Part shown: one piece after another, positions 37,208 through 46,263 of the stretch | How positions within the stretch are numbered: the first letter of the stretch is position 1 | Layout of the letters: each line of letters begins with the position of its first letter | Source of the DNA: Bifidobacterium moukalabense DSM 27321 | GTDB taxonomy: Bacteria; Actinomycetota; Actinomycetes; Actinomycetales; Bifidobacteriaceae | Assembly (NCBI RefSeq): GCF_000522505.1 | Contig: NZ_AZMV01000007.1 | Coordinates: 372,001-436,000, forward strand | Direction: 5' to 3' | DNA: 64,000 nt | The notes under the pieces: model-generated | The model's database searches: none | The model's input: the letters and a program-made list of their open reading frames with translations, nothing else | What the model was told of the DNA's origin: nothing | Made by a program: the position numbers and the translations under genes

Positions 37208-37441
37208 TCACCTGCGCACGTCCATGATGTCGACACGCACCTTGTGGTCGGACAGTGCCTGTACCACGGCGCGAATCGCATTGGCAGTGCGACCGCTGCG
37301 TCCGATGACGCGACCGATGTCTTCCGGATTCACGCGCACGCGAATGAGTTCGCCGCGCGCATTCTCATGGGACTTGACGGATACGTCGTCGGGAAAATCG
37401 ACGATGTTCTTGATCAGATGTTCCACAGCCTGGGCGAGCAT
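37208..37441 (-). CDS. khpA: KH-domain RNA-binding protein (KhpA type)
   Basis: A 77-residue KH protein that binds RNA, with the core VNPEDIGRVIGRSGRTANAI carrying the GxxG loop as GRSG. Relatives affect cell size and small RNA action, often with KhpB. It is encoded between rpsP and rimM, as in most Gram-positives, with ATG two bases after the rpsP stop. GTG at 37447 would overlap rpsP and is less likely. Confidence 0.92.
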   Translation of the reverse strand: MLAQAVEHLIKNIVDFPDDVSVKSHENARGELIRVRVNPEDIGRVIGRSGRTANAIRAVVQALSDHKVRVDIMDVRR

Positions 37442-37443
37442 GG

Positions 37444-37884
37444 TCACTCGGCTTCCGCAGCCGGCTCTTCAGCCGGGGCTTCCTCGGTGGCGGCTTCGGC
37501 GGCGGCCTTGGCAGCGGCTTCGGACTTTGCAGCCTTCAGCTTCTGGGCCTGGGCTTCAACGGCCTCAACGCGAGCAGCGGCATCCGGACCGGCCTCAACG
37601 GTCTTCAGGGTGCCTTCAGCACCGTCGAGACCCTTGAACTTCTGCCAGTCACCGGTGATCTTCAGCAGGTTCAGCACCTGTTCGGTCGGCTGAGCGCCAA
37701 CGCCGAGCCAGTACTGGGCACGCTCGGAATTGATGACGATGGTCGAAGGCTGGGTGTTCGGATTGTAGGTACCGATCTCTTCGATGGCGCGGCCATCACG
37801 CTTGGTACGGGAATCCATGATTACCACGCGGTAGAACGCGTAGAACTTCTTACCCATGCGCTTCAGACGAATCTTGGTTGCCAA
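37444..37884 (-). CDS. rpsP: 30S ribosomal protein S16
   Basis: S16 is needed for 30S assembly. [20 protein letters not shown] and [17 protein letters not shown] are the conserved part (about 1-85). An unusually long Ala/Glu-rich tail (about 95-146, [20 protein letters not shown]) is common in actinobacteria and makes the protein 146 residues. AAGGAGA precedes ATG. It leads the rpsP-khpA-rimM unit. Confidence 0.97.
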   Translation of the reverse strand: MATKIRLKRMGKKFYAFYRVVIMDSRTKRDGRAIEEIGTYNPNTQPSTIVINSERAQYWLGVGAQPTEQVLNLLKITGDWQKFKGLDGAEGTLKTVEAGPDAAARVEAVEAQAQKLKAAKSEAAAKAAAEAATEEAPAEEPAAEAE

Positions 37885-38008
37885 AATGGCTCTCCTTGTA
37901 ACTAGGGGTGTGTGTTTCGTGTTCTGTGTGGGGCACGGAATCCGAAACCCACGTGTTCCTCACGTCACGCGATAGTTAGAGGGCCTCGCGCGCGCGAATA
38001 ACTGGGCA

Positions 38009-38014
38009 ATTATA
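38009..38014 (-). promoter_or_regulatory. rpsP: -10 box of rpsP operon
   Basis: A perfect TATAAT on the minus strand, leaving a leader of about 115 bases before the rpsP ATG. The matching -35 region is poor (CATACG), so the promoter may depend on an activator or on the -10 alone. Confidence 0.45.
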
Positions 38015-38073
38015 ACCGTGGGGTCTGGACTCGTATGCGTTGCGCGTCGATGATTCGGACTTGTCCTTCCCGA

Positions 38074-38162
38074 ACCACCGACGCTGACGGGCCGTCACTG
38101 TCGGTAGTCTGGGCAATTTCTCGATCCATCGACGGTGAGGCGCCGTCAGTGTCGGTGGATTG
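38074..38162. repeat. CCACCGAC palindromic elements, copies B1 and B2 in tandem
   Basis: B1 (38074-38109) starts ACCACCGACGCTGACGG and ends CCGTCACTGTCGGTAGT: a nearly perfect hairpin. B2 (38124-38162) starts ATCCATCGACGGTGA and ends CGTCAGTGTCGGTGGATTG. They lie between the divergent rpsP and EEP promoters. Confidence 0.75.
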
Positions 38163-38280
38163 AGGGAAGTGGCTCGATGGTTGCCTGATTCACCGAAATC
38201 GGACAACCGTGAGATGTTTGAGAGGGTCTGATCGTCCGAACTTCCAGAATCAGCCAAATTGGATACACTGGGGAATCCAT

Positions 38281-39369
38281 ATGTTCGATTTTGCAACGAA
38301 CGGTTTGCGTAAGGGAGTTGCCTCGATGATTACCGCACTTTGGATTATGTTGCTGGTCTGCATTGTGTGGATTGCGCTCGGCGAGATGCCCGCCGGCTGG
38401 GATGGCCATCTGCCGCTGCCATACCTGATCGCGCTGATTCCGTTCATGTGGATTCCGACACTGGCCATCTCGATCGCCGGATTCTCGCTGCGTGAGGTTG
38501 GTCTTGGATTTACTGCGTTGGCTGTATGCCTTGCGTCGCTGCTGCGCAAGGAACAATATTGGGTCAATAATCTGCAGACGCACAACACCGCACAGATGAT
38601 TGCCGACAAACTCGCAGAGAAACGTGAAACATCCCGTGAAAACAGTACTGCGGAGGTTGAAACGACGGTAAGGGCCGCTCATAATGGTCAGTTCCGTGTG
38701 ATGACGCTGAATTGTCGGTTCGGCCGTGCGAATGCCGCTGCGATTGTGGAGGCCGTCAAACAGCATGACATCGCCGTGCTTGCATTGCAGGAACTTACGG
38801 AGGATCTGATCGACAGGCTGGATGCGGCCGGTCTTGCCGATCTGCTGCCGTATCGTCAACTGGGCGAGGTGAAGGAGTCCGACAATGGCGGGTTCAATGG
38901 TGTTTGGATTCGTGTGGAACCGAGTGATGCCTCGTCGGTCACGGTGGTGATTCCGGCCGCCGATGTGCCGGGGTTGTGTTTCCCGATCGATTCGATGCGC
39001 AGCATCACCTTTGCGTCGGCGCATCCGAAATCACCGATGCGCGGTTGCCGTGATTGGTCCGCCGGCATTATCGGGCTGGGCGCGTTCGTCACCACGCAGA
39101 ACCAGGGCGACATCACCGTGGTGATGGGTGACATGAATTCTGGTACCGATCATCCGAGCTTCAGGAAGCTTATGCGGCTGGGATTCAAGGACGCCGCATT
39201 GGTCGAGGCAAAGGGCCGTCGCGCAACATTCCCGTCGTGGCTGCCGTGGCCGCGCATCATCCTCGATCACATACTGTTCACGTCGGGGCTGGACGCATCC
39301 GATGTACGTTCCTTCACAATCGAAGGCAGCGATCATCTTGCGTTGACCGCCACTCTGACCCTGCAGTGA
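38281..39369 (+). CDS. Membrane-anchored endonuclease/exonuclease/phosphatase family protein
   Basis: A 362-residue protein. Three hydrophobic segments (about 15-34, 42-65 and nearby) anchor it, then a linker leads to an EEP domain from about 130. Catalytic motifs are visible: LNCRFGRAN, LQELTED (metal-binding Glu), GDMNSGTDHPS and LDHILF with GSDHLALTA at the end. EEP enzymes cut phosphodiesters of nucleic acids, lipids or inositols; the membrane anchor favours lipid or cell-surface substrates. It interrupts the usual ffh-rpsP order. A -10 box TACACT lies 12 bases before ATG, so its transcript has almost no leader. Confidence 0.82.
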   Translation: MFDFATNGLRKGVASMITALWIMLLVCIVWIALGEMPAGWDGHLPLPYLIALIPFMWIPTLAISIAGFSLREVGLGFTALAVCLASLLRKEQYWVNNLQTHNTAQMIADKLAEKRETSRENSTAEVETTVRAAHNGQFRVMTLNCRFGRANAAAIVEAVKQHDIAVLALQELTEDLIDRLDAAGLADLLPYRQLGEVKESDNGGFNGVWIRVEPSDASSVTVVIPAADVPGLCFPIDSMRSITFASAHPKSPMRGCRDWSAGIIGLGAFVTTQNQGDITVVMGDMNSGTDHPSFRKLMRLGFKDAALVEAKGRRATFPSWLPWPRIILDHILFTSGLDASDVRSFTIEGSDHLALTATLTLQ

Positions 39370-39376
39370 CTTTTCC

Positions 39377-39417
39377 CAATCCACCGACGGTGACGGGCCC
39401 TCAGCGTCGGCAGCTTG
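39377..39417. repeat. CCACCGAC palindromic element, copy C
   Basis: CAATCCACCGACGGTGACGG, then CCCTCAGCGTCGGCAGCTTG. It lies directly after the EEP stop codon and before a terminator-like hairpin. Confidence 0.65.
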
Positions 39418-39432
39418 GGGAGGGGCAGCGAA

Positions 39433-39461
39433 GAGGGCGTCGGATTGGTTCCGACGCCCTC
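39433..39461 (+). terminator. Terminator after the EEP gene
   Basis: GAGGGCGTCGGA (39433-39444) and TCCGACGCCCTC (39450-39461) are perfect 12-base arms with loop TTGGT. Placed between the convergent EEP gene and ffh. Confidence 0.7.
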
Positions 39462-39472
39462 CGTTCATAAGT

Positions 39473-39534
39473 GTGGCCTGTCCCGTGAGTGGCCAGCCCG
39501 TAGACGGAACGGCCACACTTACGGGACAGGCCAC
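39473..39534. repeat. Second-type palindrome downstream of ffh
   Basis: GTGGCCTGTCCCGT (39473-39486) is the exact reverse complement of ACGGGACAGGCCAC (39521-39534). AAGTGTGGCC (39469-39478) also pairs with GGCCACACTT (39511-39520), so two foldings exclude each other. GTAGACGGAACGG (39500-39512) recurs as GTAGGCGGAACGG at 39535-39547. Confidence 0.6.
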
Positions 39535-39548
39535 GTAGGCGGAACGGT

Positions 39549-41195
39549 TCAGTGCAGCAGACCGGACAGGCCGCCACCGAAGTTTGGCGGCAACTGCGCG
39601 CCGGAATCGCCCATTACGTCCTGCAAGCCGGCTGGAAGCGCAGGATTCTGCGGCTTCTTGGCGAATGACGAACCGCCGCTCGACTTACCGTCGGAGCTCT
39701 TGCCGGCGAGCTTGTCGCGCAATGCCTTCTCTTCGGCCTCACGCTTCATCGGGTTGCCGGACTTGGAACCCTTCTTCTTGCCCTTCTTGCCCTTGCCTTT
39801 GCCGCCGCCCATGGATGGTCCGCCGAAACCGGGCATGCCGGCACCGGCCTTGTTGCTCATGCGGCGCATCATCTTCGCAGCCTGTTCGAAACGCTGCAGC
39901 AGCGCATTGACCTGCGAAACGGTCACGCCGGAACCGTAGGCGATACGGGCGCGACGGGAGCCGTCGATAATCGAAGGGTCCCGACGTTCGGCCGGGGTCA
40001 TCGAGCGGATGATGGCTTCGGTACGGTCGATCTCCTTCTCATCGAACTGTTCAAGTTCCTTACGGTGCGCGGCCATGCCGGGAATCATGCCGAGCAGATT
40101 CTTCATCGGGCCGAGCTTGCGCACCTGCTGCAGCTGGTCGAGAAAATCGTCAAGGCCGAAGGAGCCGTCGGAGATCTTCACGGCGGCCTTGCGGGCCTCC
40201 TCTTCGTCGAACTGCTTCTGCGCCTGCTCGATCAGGGTGAGGATATCGCCCATGTCGAGAATGCGGGAGGCCATGCGATCCGGATGGAAGACCTCGAAAT
40301 CCTTCAATCCCTCGCCCGTCGAGGCGAACAGGATCGGCTTGCCGGTAACGGAGGCCACGGAAAGTGCGGCACCGCCACGAGCGTCGCCGTCAAGCTTGGA
40401 AAGCACCACGCCGGTGAAGTCCACGCCCTCATCGAACGCCTTCGCCGTCTGCACGGCATCCTGACCGATCATCGCGTCGATCACGAACAGGATCTCATTC
40501 GGCTGCACGGCATCGCGGATGTCACGGGCCTGCCTCATCAGCTCCTCGTCGACACCAAGACGACCGGCGGTATCGATGATGACCGTGTCATACAACTTCT
40601 GCCTAGCGAACGCCACGGAATCGCGGGCCACCTTCACCGGGTCCCCGGTGGTCAGCCCCGGAGAGGCGACGGCCTCGCCGCCGGCGGACTGCACGCCCTT
40701 CTCCGGGGCGTATACCGGCACACCGGCGCGCTCGCCGACCACCTGCAGCTGCGTCACCGCATTCGGACGCTGCAGATCGGCCGCGACGAGCAACGGCGTG
40801 TGGCCGGAATCCTTCAGCCAATAGCCCAGCTTGCCGGCCAAAGTGGTCTTACCGGCGCCTTGAAGACCGGCGAGCATGATGATCGTCGGCGGATTCTTCG
40901 CGAAGTTCAGCGGGCGGTCCACGCCTGCGCCGAGCACGCCCGTAAGCTCCTCATTGACGATCTTCACAACCTGTTGCGCCGGGTTCAGCGCCTGAGAAAC
41001 CTCGGTGCCGAGCGCGCGCTCGCGAATACGGCCGGTGAAGGAACGCACCACATCGAGCGCCACATCGGCGTCGAGCAGCGCGCGGCGGATTTCGCGGATC
41101 GTACCGTCGATATCGGCCTCGGAAAGTTTGCCCTTGCTCTTCAGATGCTTGAAGGCATTCGAGAGCCTGTCTGTCAAAGAACTAAATGCTGCCAT
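39549..41195 (-). CDS. ffh: Signal recognition particle protein Ffh
   Basis: The SRP GTPase that targets membrane proteins co-translationally. An NG domain holds GLQGAGKTTLAGKLGYW (P-loop), DTAGRLGVDEELMRQ and LSKLDGDARGGAALS. The Met-rich M domain binds 4.5S RNA (MKNLLGMIPGMAAHRKEL) and the tail is Gly/Lys-rich. Length 548 fits actinobacterial forms. A second-type palindrome and the convergent EEP gene lie just beyond its end. Confidence 0.97.
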   Translation of the reverse strand: MAAFSSLTDRLSNAFKHLKSKGKLSEADIDGTIREIRRALLDADVALDVVRSFTGRIRERALGTEVSQALNPAQQVVKIVNEELTGVLGAGVDRPLNFAKNPPTIIMLAGLQGAGKTTLAGKLGYWLKDSGHTPLLVAADLQRPNAVTQLQVVGERAGVPVYAPEKGVQSAGGEAVASPGLTTGDPVKVARDSVAFARQKLYDTVIIDTAGRLGVDEELMRQARDIRDAVQPNEILFVIDAMIGQDAVQTAKAFDEGVDFTGVVLSKLDGDARGGAALSVASVTGKPILFASTGEGLKDFEVFHPDRMASRILDMGDILTLIEQAQKQFDEEEARKAAVKISDGSFGLDDFLDQLQQVRKLGPMKNLLGMIPGMAAHRKELEQFDEKEIDRTEAIIRSMTPAERRDPSIIDGSRRARIAYGSGVTVSQVNALLQRFEQAAKMMRRMSNKAGAGMPGFGGPSMGGGKGKGKKGKKKGSKSGNPMKREAEEKALRDKLAGKSSDGKSSGGSSFAKKPQNPALPAGLQDVMGDSGAQLPPNFGGGLSGLLH

Positions 41196-41275
41196 AGTGC
41201 TCCCAGTCTAGCCGTTTGCGCGGATAGATGATTGTGCGATCGATGATTGAATGAATGTTGCAGCGGCCAAAACGA

Positions 41276-42916
41276 CTATTGCAGTGACCAGGTGGAACCC
41301 TGCGGGCCGTCCTCGATGGCGATGCCGGCGGCGTTCAGTGCGTCACGGATGGCGTCGGCGCGGGCGAAATCCTTGGATTTGCGCGCTTCGGCACGTTCGG
41401 ACAACTGCTCGGAGATGAGCCTGTCGAGCGCCTCATGTTCGGCGGAATCGGCGCCGGCACCGGCTACGCCACCTGCGGAGCCGCTCACCCACGGTTCGGC
41501 CAGCGGGTCCAGGCCCAGCGTATCGAGCATCGCGCGCACATTCACGAGCACTGCACGCACCTCGGCCTTCGCCGCATCCGAATCGGCTCGGTCGGCCAGC
41601 TTCGACAGCAGCGTGTTGCCGGAACGGATCGCCGTGAAAATCGCGGCGGTCGCACCTGAAACATTGATATCGTCGTTCATCGCGGCAACGAAATCGACCG
41701 GCAATGCGTCCGCGGAAATCGCGGCGATCTCGTCATGGGACGGCTGTTCGCCGACGGCGGCGCCGGCGCGTTCGATGAAGTTCGCCACACGGTCATAGGC
41801 GGATTGCGCTTCGGCCAGGGTCTGATCGGACCACTCCAGCATGGAGCGGTACTGCACGGAACCGAGTGCGTAACGCACCACCCAAGCGGAATTCTCAGCC
41901 AACACCGCCGGAACGGACAGGCCGTTGCCGAGCGACTTGCTCATCTTCTCGCCCTTTGCGGTGACCCAGGCGGAATGCATCCAGCGGGCGGCCGAATCGT
42001 AGCCGGCGGCACGTGTCTGCGCCATTTCGTTCTCGTGGTGCGGGAAGCGCAGGTCAAGACCGCCGCCGTGAATGTCGAACATATCCTTCAGATAGCGGTG
42101 GCTCATCGCGGAGCACTCGATATGCCAGCCCGGGCGGCCGGTGCCGAATGGGGTGTTCCAACGGGCGTCGAGCGGATCGGAATCCTTCGGGGCCTTCCAC
42201 AGGGCGAAATCGCGCGGGTCATGCTTGTCGGGTGACATGTCGGCAGGATCGACCGGATTGTACTTGTCGTCGCCCGCGTTGTCGACGGACGGGCCCATCG
42301 CGTCGGTGACCTTCGACGCCTCGTCGGAGACGGCGGTCTGCTTCTGATGCGTCAGCTCGCCGTAATGCGGCCAGCTTGCCACGTCGAAGTACACATTGCC
42401 GGTCGGATTGCCGTTTTCGTCGGTCACGACGTAACCGTGGCCGTTATCGATGATCCTCTTGATGAGGTCGATCATGTCGATCATATGGCCGGTTGCGCGC
42501 GGCTCGTAGGTCGGCGGCTCAACGCCGAGCGTATCGTATGCTTCAGTGAACTCGCGTTCGTAAATATAGGCGCGTTCCCACCACTGCTGGCCTGCGGCGG
42601 CCGCCTTGTCGAGGATCTTGTCGTCGATGTCGGTGACGTTGCGCACGAACGTGACCTTGTAGCCGAGACGCTGGAACCAGCGGCGCACCACGTCGAATGC
42701 GACGGCAGCGCGGATGTGGCCGATGTGCGGCGAGCTCTGCACGGTGGCTCCACACACGTAGATACCGACCTGGCCGGGTTTGAGCGACGTGAAATTCGAC
42801 ACCGTGTGCGAAGCGGTGTCGTACAGCTTCAGCCCGGCTGCGGCGCCGGCCACTGCTCCGGCTACGTCGGCCGTGCCGGAAGTGTTGGTATTCTGCGGTT
42901 CTTGCGTGTTCGTCAT
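41276..42916 (-). CDS. cysS: Cysteinyl-tRNA synthetase
   Basis: Charges tRNA-Cys. A class I synthetase with the HIGH-like site SSPHIGHIRAAVAFDV and the KMSKS site GEKMSKSLGNGLS. The zinc ligands are in YVCGATVQ, HIECSAMSH and FPHHENE. A linker near 190-225 is longer than usual, and the C-terminal domain ends GSTWSLQ. ATG at 42916 is preferred because TACTCT lies seven bases upstream, suggesting a leaderless transcript; ATG at 42948 is in frame. Confidence 0.96.
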   Translation of the reverse strand: MTNTQEPQNTNTSGTADVAGAVAGAAAGLKLYDTASHTVSNFTSLKPGQVGIYVCGATVQSSPHIGHIRAAVAFDVVRRWFQRLGYKVTFVRNVTDIDDKILDKAAAAGQQWWERAYIYEREFTEAYDTLGVEPPTYEPRATGHMIDMIDLIKRIIDNGHGYVVTDENGNPTGNVYFDVASWPHYGELTHQKQTAVSDEASKVTDAMGPSVDNAGDDKYNPVDPADMSPDKHDPRDFALWKAPKDSDPLDARWNTPFGTGRPGWHIECSAMSHRYLKDMFDIHGGGLDLRFPHHENEMAQTRAAGYDSAARWMHSAWVTAKGEKMSKSLGNGLSVPAVLAENSAWVVRYALGSVQYRSMLEWSDQTLAEAQSAYDRVANFIERAGAAVGEQPSHDEIAAISADALPVDFVAAMNDDINVSGATAAIFTAIRSGNTLLSKLADRADSDAAKAEVRAVLVNVRAMLDTLGLDPLAEPWVSGSAGGVAGAGADSAEHEALDRLISEQLSERAEARKSKDFARADAIRDALNAAGIAIEDGPQGSTWSLQ

Positions 42917-43043
42917 ACCCACGAGAGTATTGCCAGAATCGGACATACTCCTGCGTGAAATCCACGGGGCGGACGGGGAACGATCACACTTGATCTGTCG
43001 AATTTGTGAACGTTGTTTACGTGGGTGATGTAACAATGGTTGC

Positions 43044-43772
43044 ATGACGCAATCACAGGTGCTGATTCTGCAGCACGTCCCGTGGGAGAAACCGGGACGT
43101 ATTTTGGATAGCTTGGATGATTTGGGATTGTCATACCAGGTCATGAACGTGGCCAAGGAGAAGAAGCCGGAACTCCCTGATTTCAACGAAGTCTCAGGAG
43201 TTGTGATCATGGGTGGGCCGATGGGTGCGCTCGACTACGACAAGTATCCGGGACTGAAGGCGGAGGCCAAGCTGGCCCGTGCGGCGGTCAGCGTCGGCAA
43301 GCCGGTGCTGGGTGTGTGTCTGGGCCATCAGATCATCGCGACCGCGCTTGGCGCGAAACTCAGGAACGGGGATTCGCCGGAAATCGGTTTTGGGCCGATT
43401 AAGCGTGTGGACAAACACGACTTCTTCTCGATGTGGAACAAGACGGTGGATGTACTGCACTGGCACAACGACGTGGTGACGCTCCCCGAAGGCGCGCAAC
43501 CGCTGGCGCGCAGCGAGAAGACGAAGAACCAGGCGTTTCGATTCGGTTCGGCGCTCGGACTGCAGTTCCACTTGGAGGTCACGCCGACCCTGTTGGAGGA
43601 GTGGCTTGACGAACCGGGCATGGTCAAGGATCTGAAGGCCGTCGGCGGGTCGAAATCGAAGCTGCGCGAGGCATATGCCGAATGCAATCCGCAGCTGCAG
43701 CCCCTCGCCGACCAGGTCTTCTCCGGCTTCGCAGCCCGCTGTAATTCCTACGCGCAATCGCTGCAGGACTGA
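43044..43772 (+). CDS. Class I glutamine amidotransferase family protein (GMP-synthase-like)
   Basis: A stand-alone GATase1 domain of 242 residues. The triad is visible: Cys92 in GVCLGHQ, and His and Glu in LQFHLEV. HWHNDVVTLPEGA is also typical of GMP-synthase-like members. Such single domains act on small amines, peptides or gamma-glutamyl compounds; the substrate is not clear. It starts from a leaderless-type promoter (TAACAAT six bases before ATG). Confidence 0.85.
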   Translation: MTQSQVLILQHVPWEKPGRILDSLDDLGLSYQVMNVAKEKKPELPDFNEVSGVVIMGGPMGALDYDKYPGLKAEAKLARAAVSVGKPVLGVCLGHQIIATALGAKLRNGDSPEIGFGPIKRVDKHDFFSMWNKTVDVLHWHNDVVTLPEGAQPLARSEKTKNQAFRFGSALGLQFHLEVTPTLLEEWLDEPGMVKDLKAVGGSKSKLREAYAECNPQLQPLADQVFSGFAARCNSYAQSLQD

Positions 43773-43784
43773 ACGGCCCTTCCT

Positions 43785-43859
43785 CAAACCGCCGACGCTG
43801 ATGACAAACCACCGACGCTTGGATGGTCCTCAGCATCGATCCTCACCGTCGGTGGATTG
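43785..43859. repeat. CCACCGAC palindromic element, copy D (composite)
   Basis: Begins CAAACCGCCGACGCTGA, repeats CAAACCACCGACGCT from 43806, and ends CTCACCGTCGGTGGATTG. It looks like one left arm doubled, followed by a right arm. It fills the gap between two genes that read the same way. Confidence 0.65.
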
Positions 43860-43913
43860 CGGGAAGTGCCTTGGTGTTCCGCTGTTCCGCCGTCCCCGCT
43901 ACATTGGTGGATT

Positions 43914-46115
43914 ATGCCGACTTATGATTTGGGACTTGAACACGTATCGCTCGCCTTTGCCACGAAAACGATTTTCACCGATGTGACGCAGGGCGTTTTC
44001 GAAGGCGACCGCATCGGCATCGTCGGCAAGAACGGCGACGGCAAATCCACACTGCTGCACCTGTTCAAAGGCACGCAGGAACCGGATTCCGGCCGGGTGA
44101 CCAAACGGAACGGTCTCACGTTCGGCATGCTCGACCAGCGTGATCCGCTCGATGACGACGCCACCGTGCGCGAGGCTGCGCTGGAGGGCCGTGAGGATTA
44201 CGAATGGGCCGCCGAGACGAAATCCCGCGAAATCGTCGAGGCGCTGCTTGGCGGCATCAGTCTGGACGCGAAGATCGGCTCGTTGTCCGGAGGCCAGCGC
44301 CGTCGCGCCGACCTGGCCCGCCTGCTGCTCAAGGACTGGGACATCCTTGCCCTCGACGAGCCCACCAATCATTTGGACGTCGTGACGATTCACTGGCTGG
44401 CCGAACATCTCAGGAACCGCTGGTCCGCCGGCGCCGGCGCATTGTTGCTCGTCACCCACGACCGTTGGTTCCTCGATGAGGTGTGCGAGTCGATGTGGGA
44501 GGTGCACGACGGCGTGATCGAACCGTTCGAAGGCGGCTACTCCGCCTACATGCTGCAGCGCGTGGAACGTGACCGCCAGGCCGATGTGCGTGAGACGAAG
44601 CGCCGCAATCTGGCCCGCAAGGAGCTTGCCTGGCTGACCCGCGGTGCCCGCGCCCGCTCCACCAAGCAGAAGTTCCACGTGAAGGCCGCGCGTGAACTCA
44701 TCGCCGATGTGCCACCGGTGCGCAACACGCTCGAACTGAAGCAGATGGCGACTTCGCGTCTGGGCAAGCAGGTGGTCGATCTGATTGATGTGACCCAGAT
44801 CTTCGAGCATGTGCAGGGTGAGGCCTCCATCGACCCGGATGTGGCGGAAATGGAGGCGTCGGCGTCGCGCGTCGACGTGGTGCCGGCCATGTATGCCGAA
44901 CCGCAGGTGCATGGCAGCGTGGAGGTCGCCGTCGACGACTTGACCGACCCGCGATTGGTGGATGCCGGCGTAGCCGAGGCGCGGCAGGCTGCGCAAAAGA
45001 TGGCGGAACGGGCCGAGACGCAGTCGTCCGAATCGTCCGATTCGCAGGAGCATGCCGTCGAGACCACACTGCAGGTCACGTCCGCCGCGCAGAAGATTAC
45101 CGTCACCGGGCGCAAGATCCTCGACGACGTGACATGGCTGATCGGTCCGGGAGACCGTTTCGGCATCGTCGGTGCGAACGGTGCCGGAAAATCGACTCTG
45201 CTGAAAATCCTTGACGGCACGCTCACCCCGACCGCCGGCCATGTGAACATCGGCAAGACCGTGAAGTTCGCCGTGCTGTCGCAACGGCTCGACGAGCTGG
45301 AGAAACTCGGCAAGTACAAGATCAAGGAAGTGTTGAGCCGGTACAAGCCAAGCTACGTCGTGGATGGCAAGGAGACCACGCCCGGCCAGATGATGGAGCG
45401 CCTCGGCTTCGAATCCGCGCAGCTGATGACGCCGATCAAAGACCTGTCAGGCGGGCAGAAGCGCCGCATGCAGCTGCTGCTCATTCTGCTCGACGAGCCG
45501 AACGTGCTCATCATGGACGAACCGGGCAACGACCTCGACACCGACATGCTCGCCGTGATGGAGGATCTGCTCGACACATGGCCGGGCACGCTGATCGTGG
45601 TCTCCCACGACCGCTATCTGCTGGAGCGCGTCACCGACCAGCAGTTCGCGCTGATCGGCGGCAAAGTACGCCATCTGCCCGGTGGCGTGCAGGATTATCT
45701 CGATATGACCGAGGCGATCAAGAATGGCAAGGATCCGTTTGCGGACGAGAAGGCCGCAGGCAGGGGACGTAAGAACGGCAATATCGGCGATTCCGCCACT
45801 GCCGGCTCCGCTGTGGATACTGGCTCCGCTGTGATTTCCGCCGGCATGGCAACCGGTGCGGCTGGCGATTTGGACGCCGACTCGGCGAAACTCACCGGCA
45901 AGGCATTCCATGAGGCATCCAAGCGCGTTGCCGCAATCGAACGCAAGCTTGCCAAACTGGAAGAGCGGAAAGCCGAGTTGGAATCGCAGATGGCCGAGCA
46001 TGATCCGAGCGACTACTCGGGTCTCGGCAGTCTCAACGAGCAGCTGCAGGCCGTTGCGGACGAATCGGAAGGGCTTGAGATGGAATGGATGGAGCTTTCC
46101 GAGCAACTGGAGTAG
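43914..46115 (+). CDS. ABC-F ATPase, Uup-like
   Basis: A soluble protein of 733 residues with two ABC domains and no membrane part. Domain 1 has GKNGDGKSTLL, LSGGQRRRADLARLL and LALDEPTNHLDVV. Domain 2 has GANGAGKSTLL and LSGGQKRRMQLLLILL; its Walker B/D-loop reads LIMDEPGNDLDTD. A long charged insertion follows domain 1 and a C-terminal coiled coil (VAAIERKLAKLEERKAELES) ends the protein, as in Uup. ABC-F proteins act on ribosomes or, for Uup, on DNA repair intermediates. TACATT eight bases before ATG suggests a leaderless transcript. Confidence 0.85.
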   Translation: MPTYDLGLEHVSLAFATKTIFTDVTQGVFEGDRIGIVGKNGDGKSTLLHLFKGTQEPDSGRVTKRNGLTFGMLDQRDPLDDDATVREAALEGREDYEWAAETKSREIVEALLGGISLDAKIGSLSGGQRRRADLARLLLKDWDILALDEPTNHLDVVTIHWLAEHLRNRWSAGAGALLLVTHDRWFLDEVCESMWEVHDGVIEPFEGGYSAYMLQRVERDRQADVRETKRRNLARKELAWLTRGARARSTKQKFHVKAARELIADVPPVRNTLELKQMATSRLGKQVVDLIDVTQIFEHVQGEASIDPDVAEMEASASRVDVVPAMYAEPQVHGSVEVAVDDLTDPRLVDAGVAEARQAAQKMAERAETQSSESSDSQEHAVETTLQVTSAAQKITVTGRKILDDVTWLIGPGDRFGIVGANGAGKSTLLKILDGTLTPTAGHVNIGKTVKFAVLSQRLDELEKLGKYKIKEVLSRYKPSYVVDGKETTPGQMMERLGFESAQLMTPIKDLSGGQKRRMQLLLILLDEPNVLIMDEPGNDLDTDMLAVMEDLLDTWPGTLIVVSHDRYLLERVTDQQFALIGGKVRHLPGGVQDYLDMTEAIKNGKDPFADEKAAGRGRKNGNIGDSATAGSAVDTGSAVISAGMATGAAGDLDADSAKLTGKAFHEASKRVAAIERKLAKLEERKAELESQMAEHDPSDYSGLGSLNEQLQAVADESEGLEMEWMELSEQLE

Positions 46116-46175
46116 CCGCGAGTCCGGCTTTGCAAGGATGTGGATTGGCGGGAGGTCGGTTTCAGGAACATGAAG

Positions 46176-46227
46176 CAGACGAAAGGCGGTGCCTGCGAAG
46201 CGAATCGCAGGCACCGCCTTTCGTCTG
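46176..46227. terminator. Bidirectional terminator between ABC-F and ilvN
   Basis: Two perfect 23-base arms: 46176-46198 starts CAGACGAAAGGCGGTGCC and 46205-46227 is its exact reverse complement, with a 6-base loop AGCGAA. It separates two convergent units and would work for both. Confidence 0.85.
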
Positions 46228-46263
46228 ATGGGTGAAAACCGTCGGATAAGGTGAAAAACCGGA

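Larger units (their letters stand above)
37885..38280. other. Divergent region between rpsP and the EEP gene
   Basis: 396 bases without a gene. It holds the rpsP leader, a perfect TATAAT on the minus strand (38009-38014) as its -10 box, two adjacent CCACCGAC palindromes (38074-38109, 38124-38162) and, at 38263-38268, TACACT as -10 box of the EEP gene. No -35 with a good match was found for rpsP. Confidence 0.6.
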
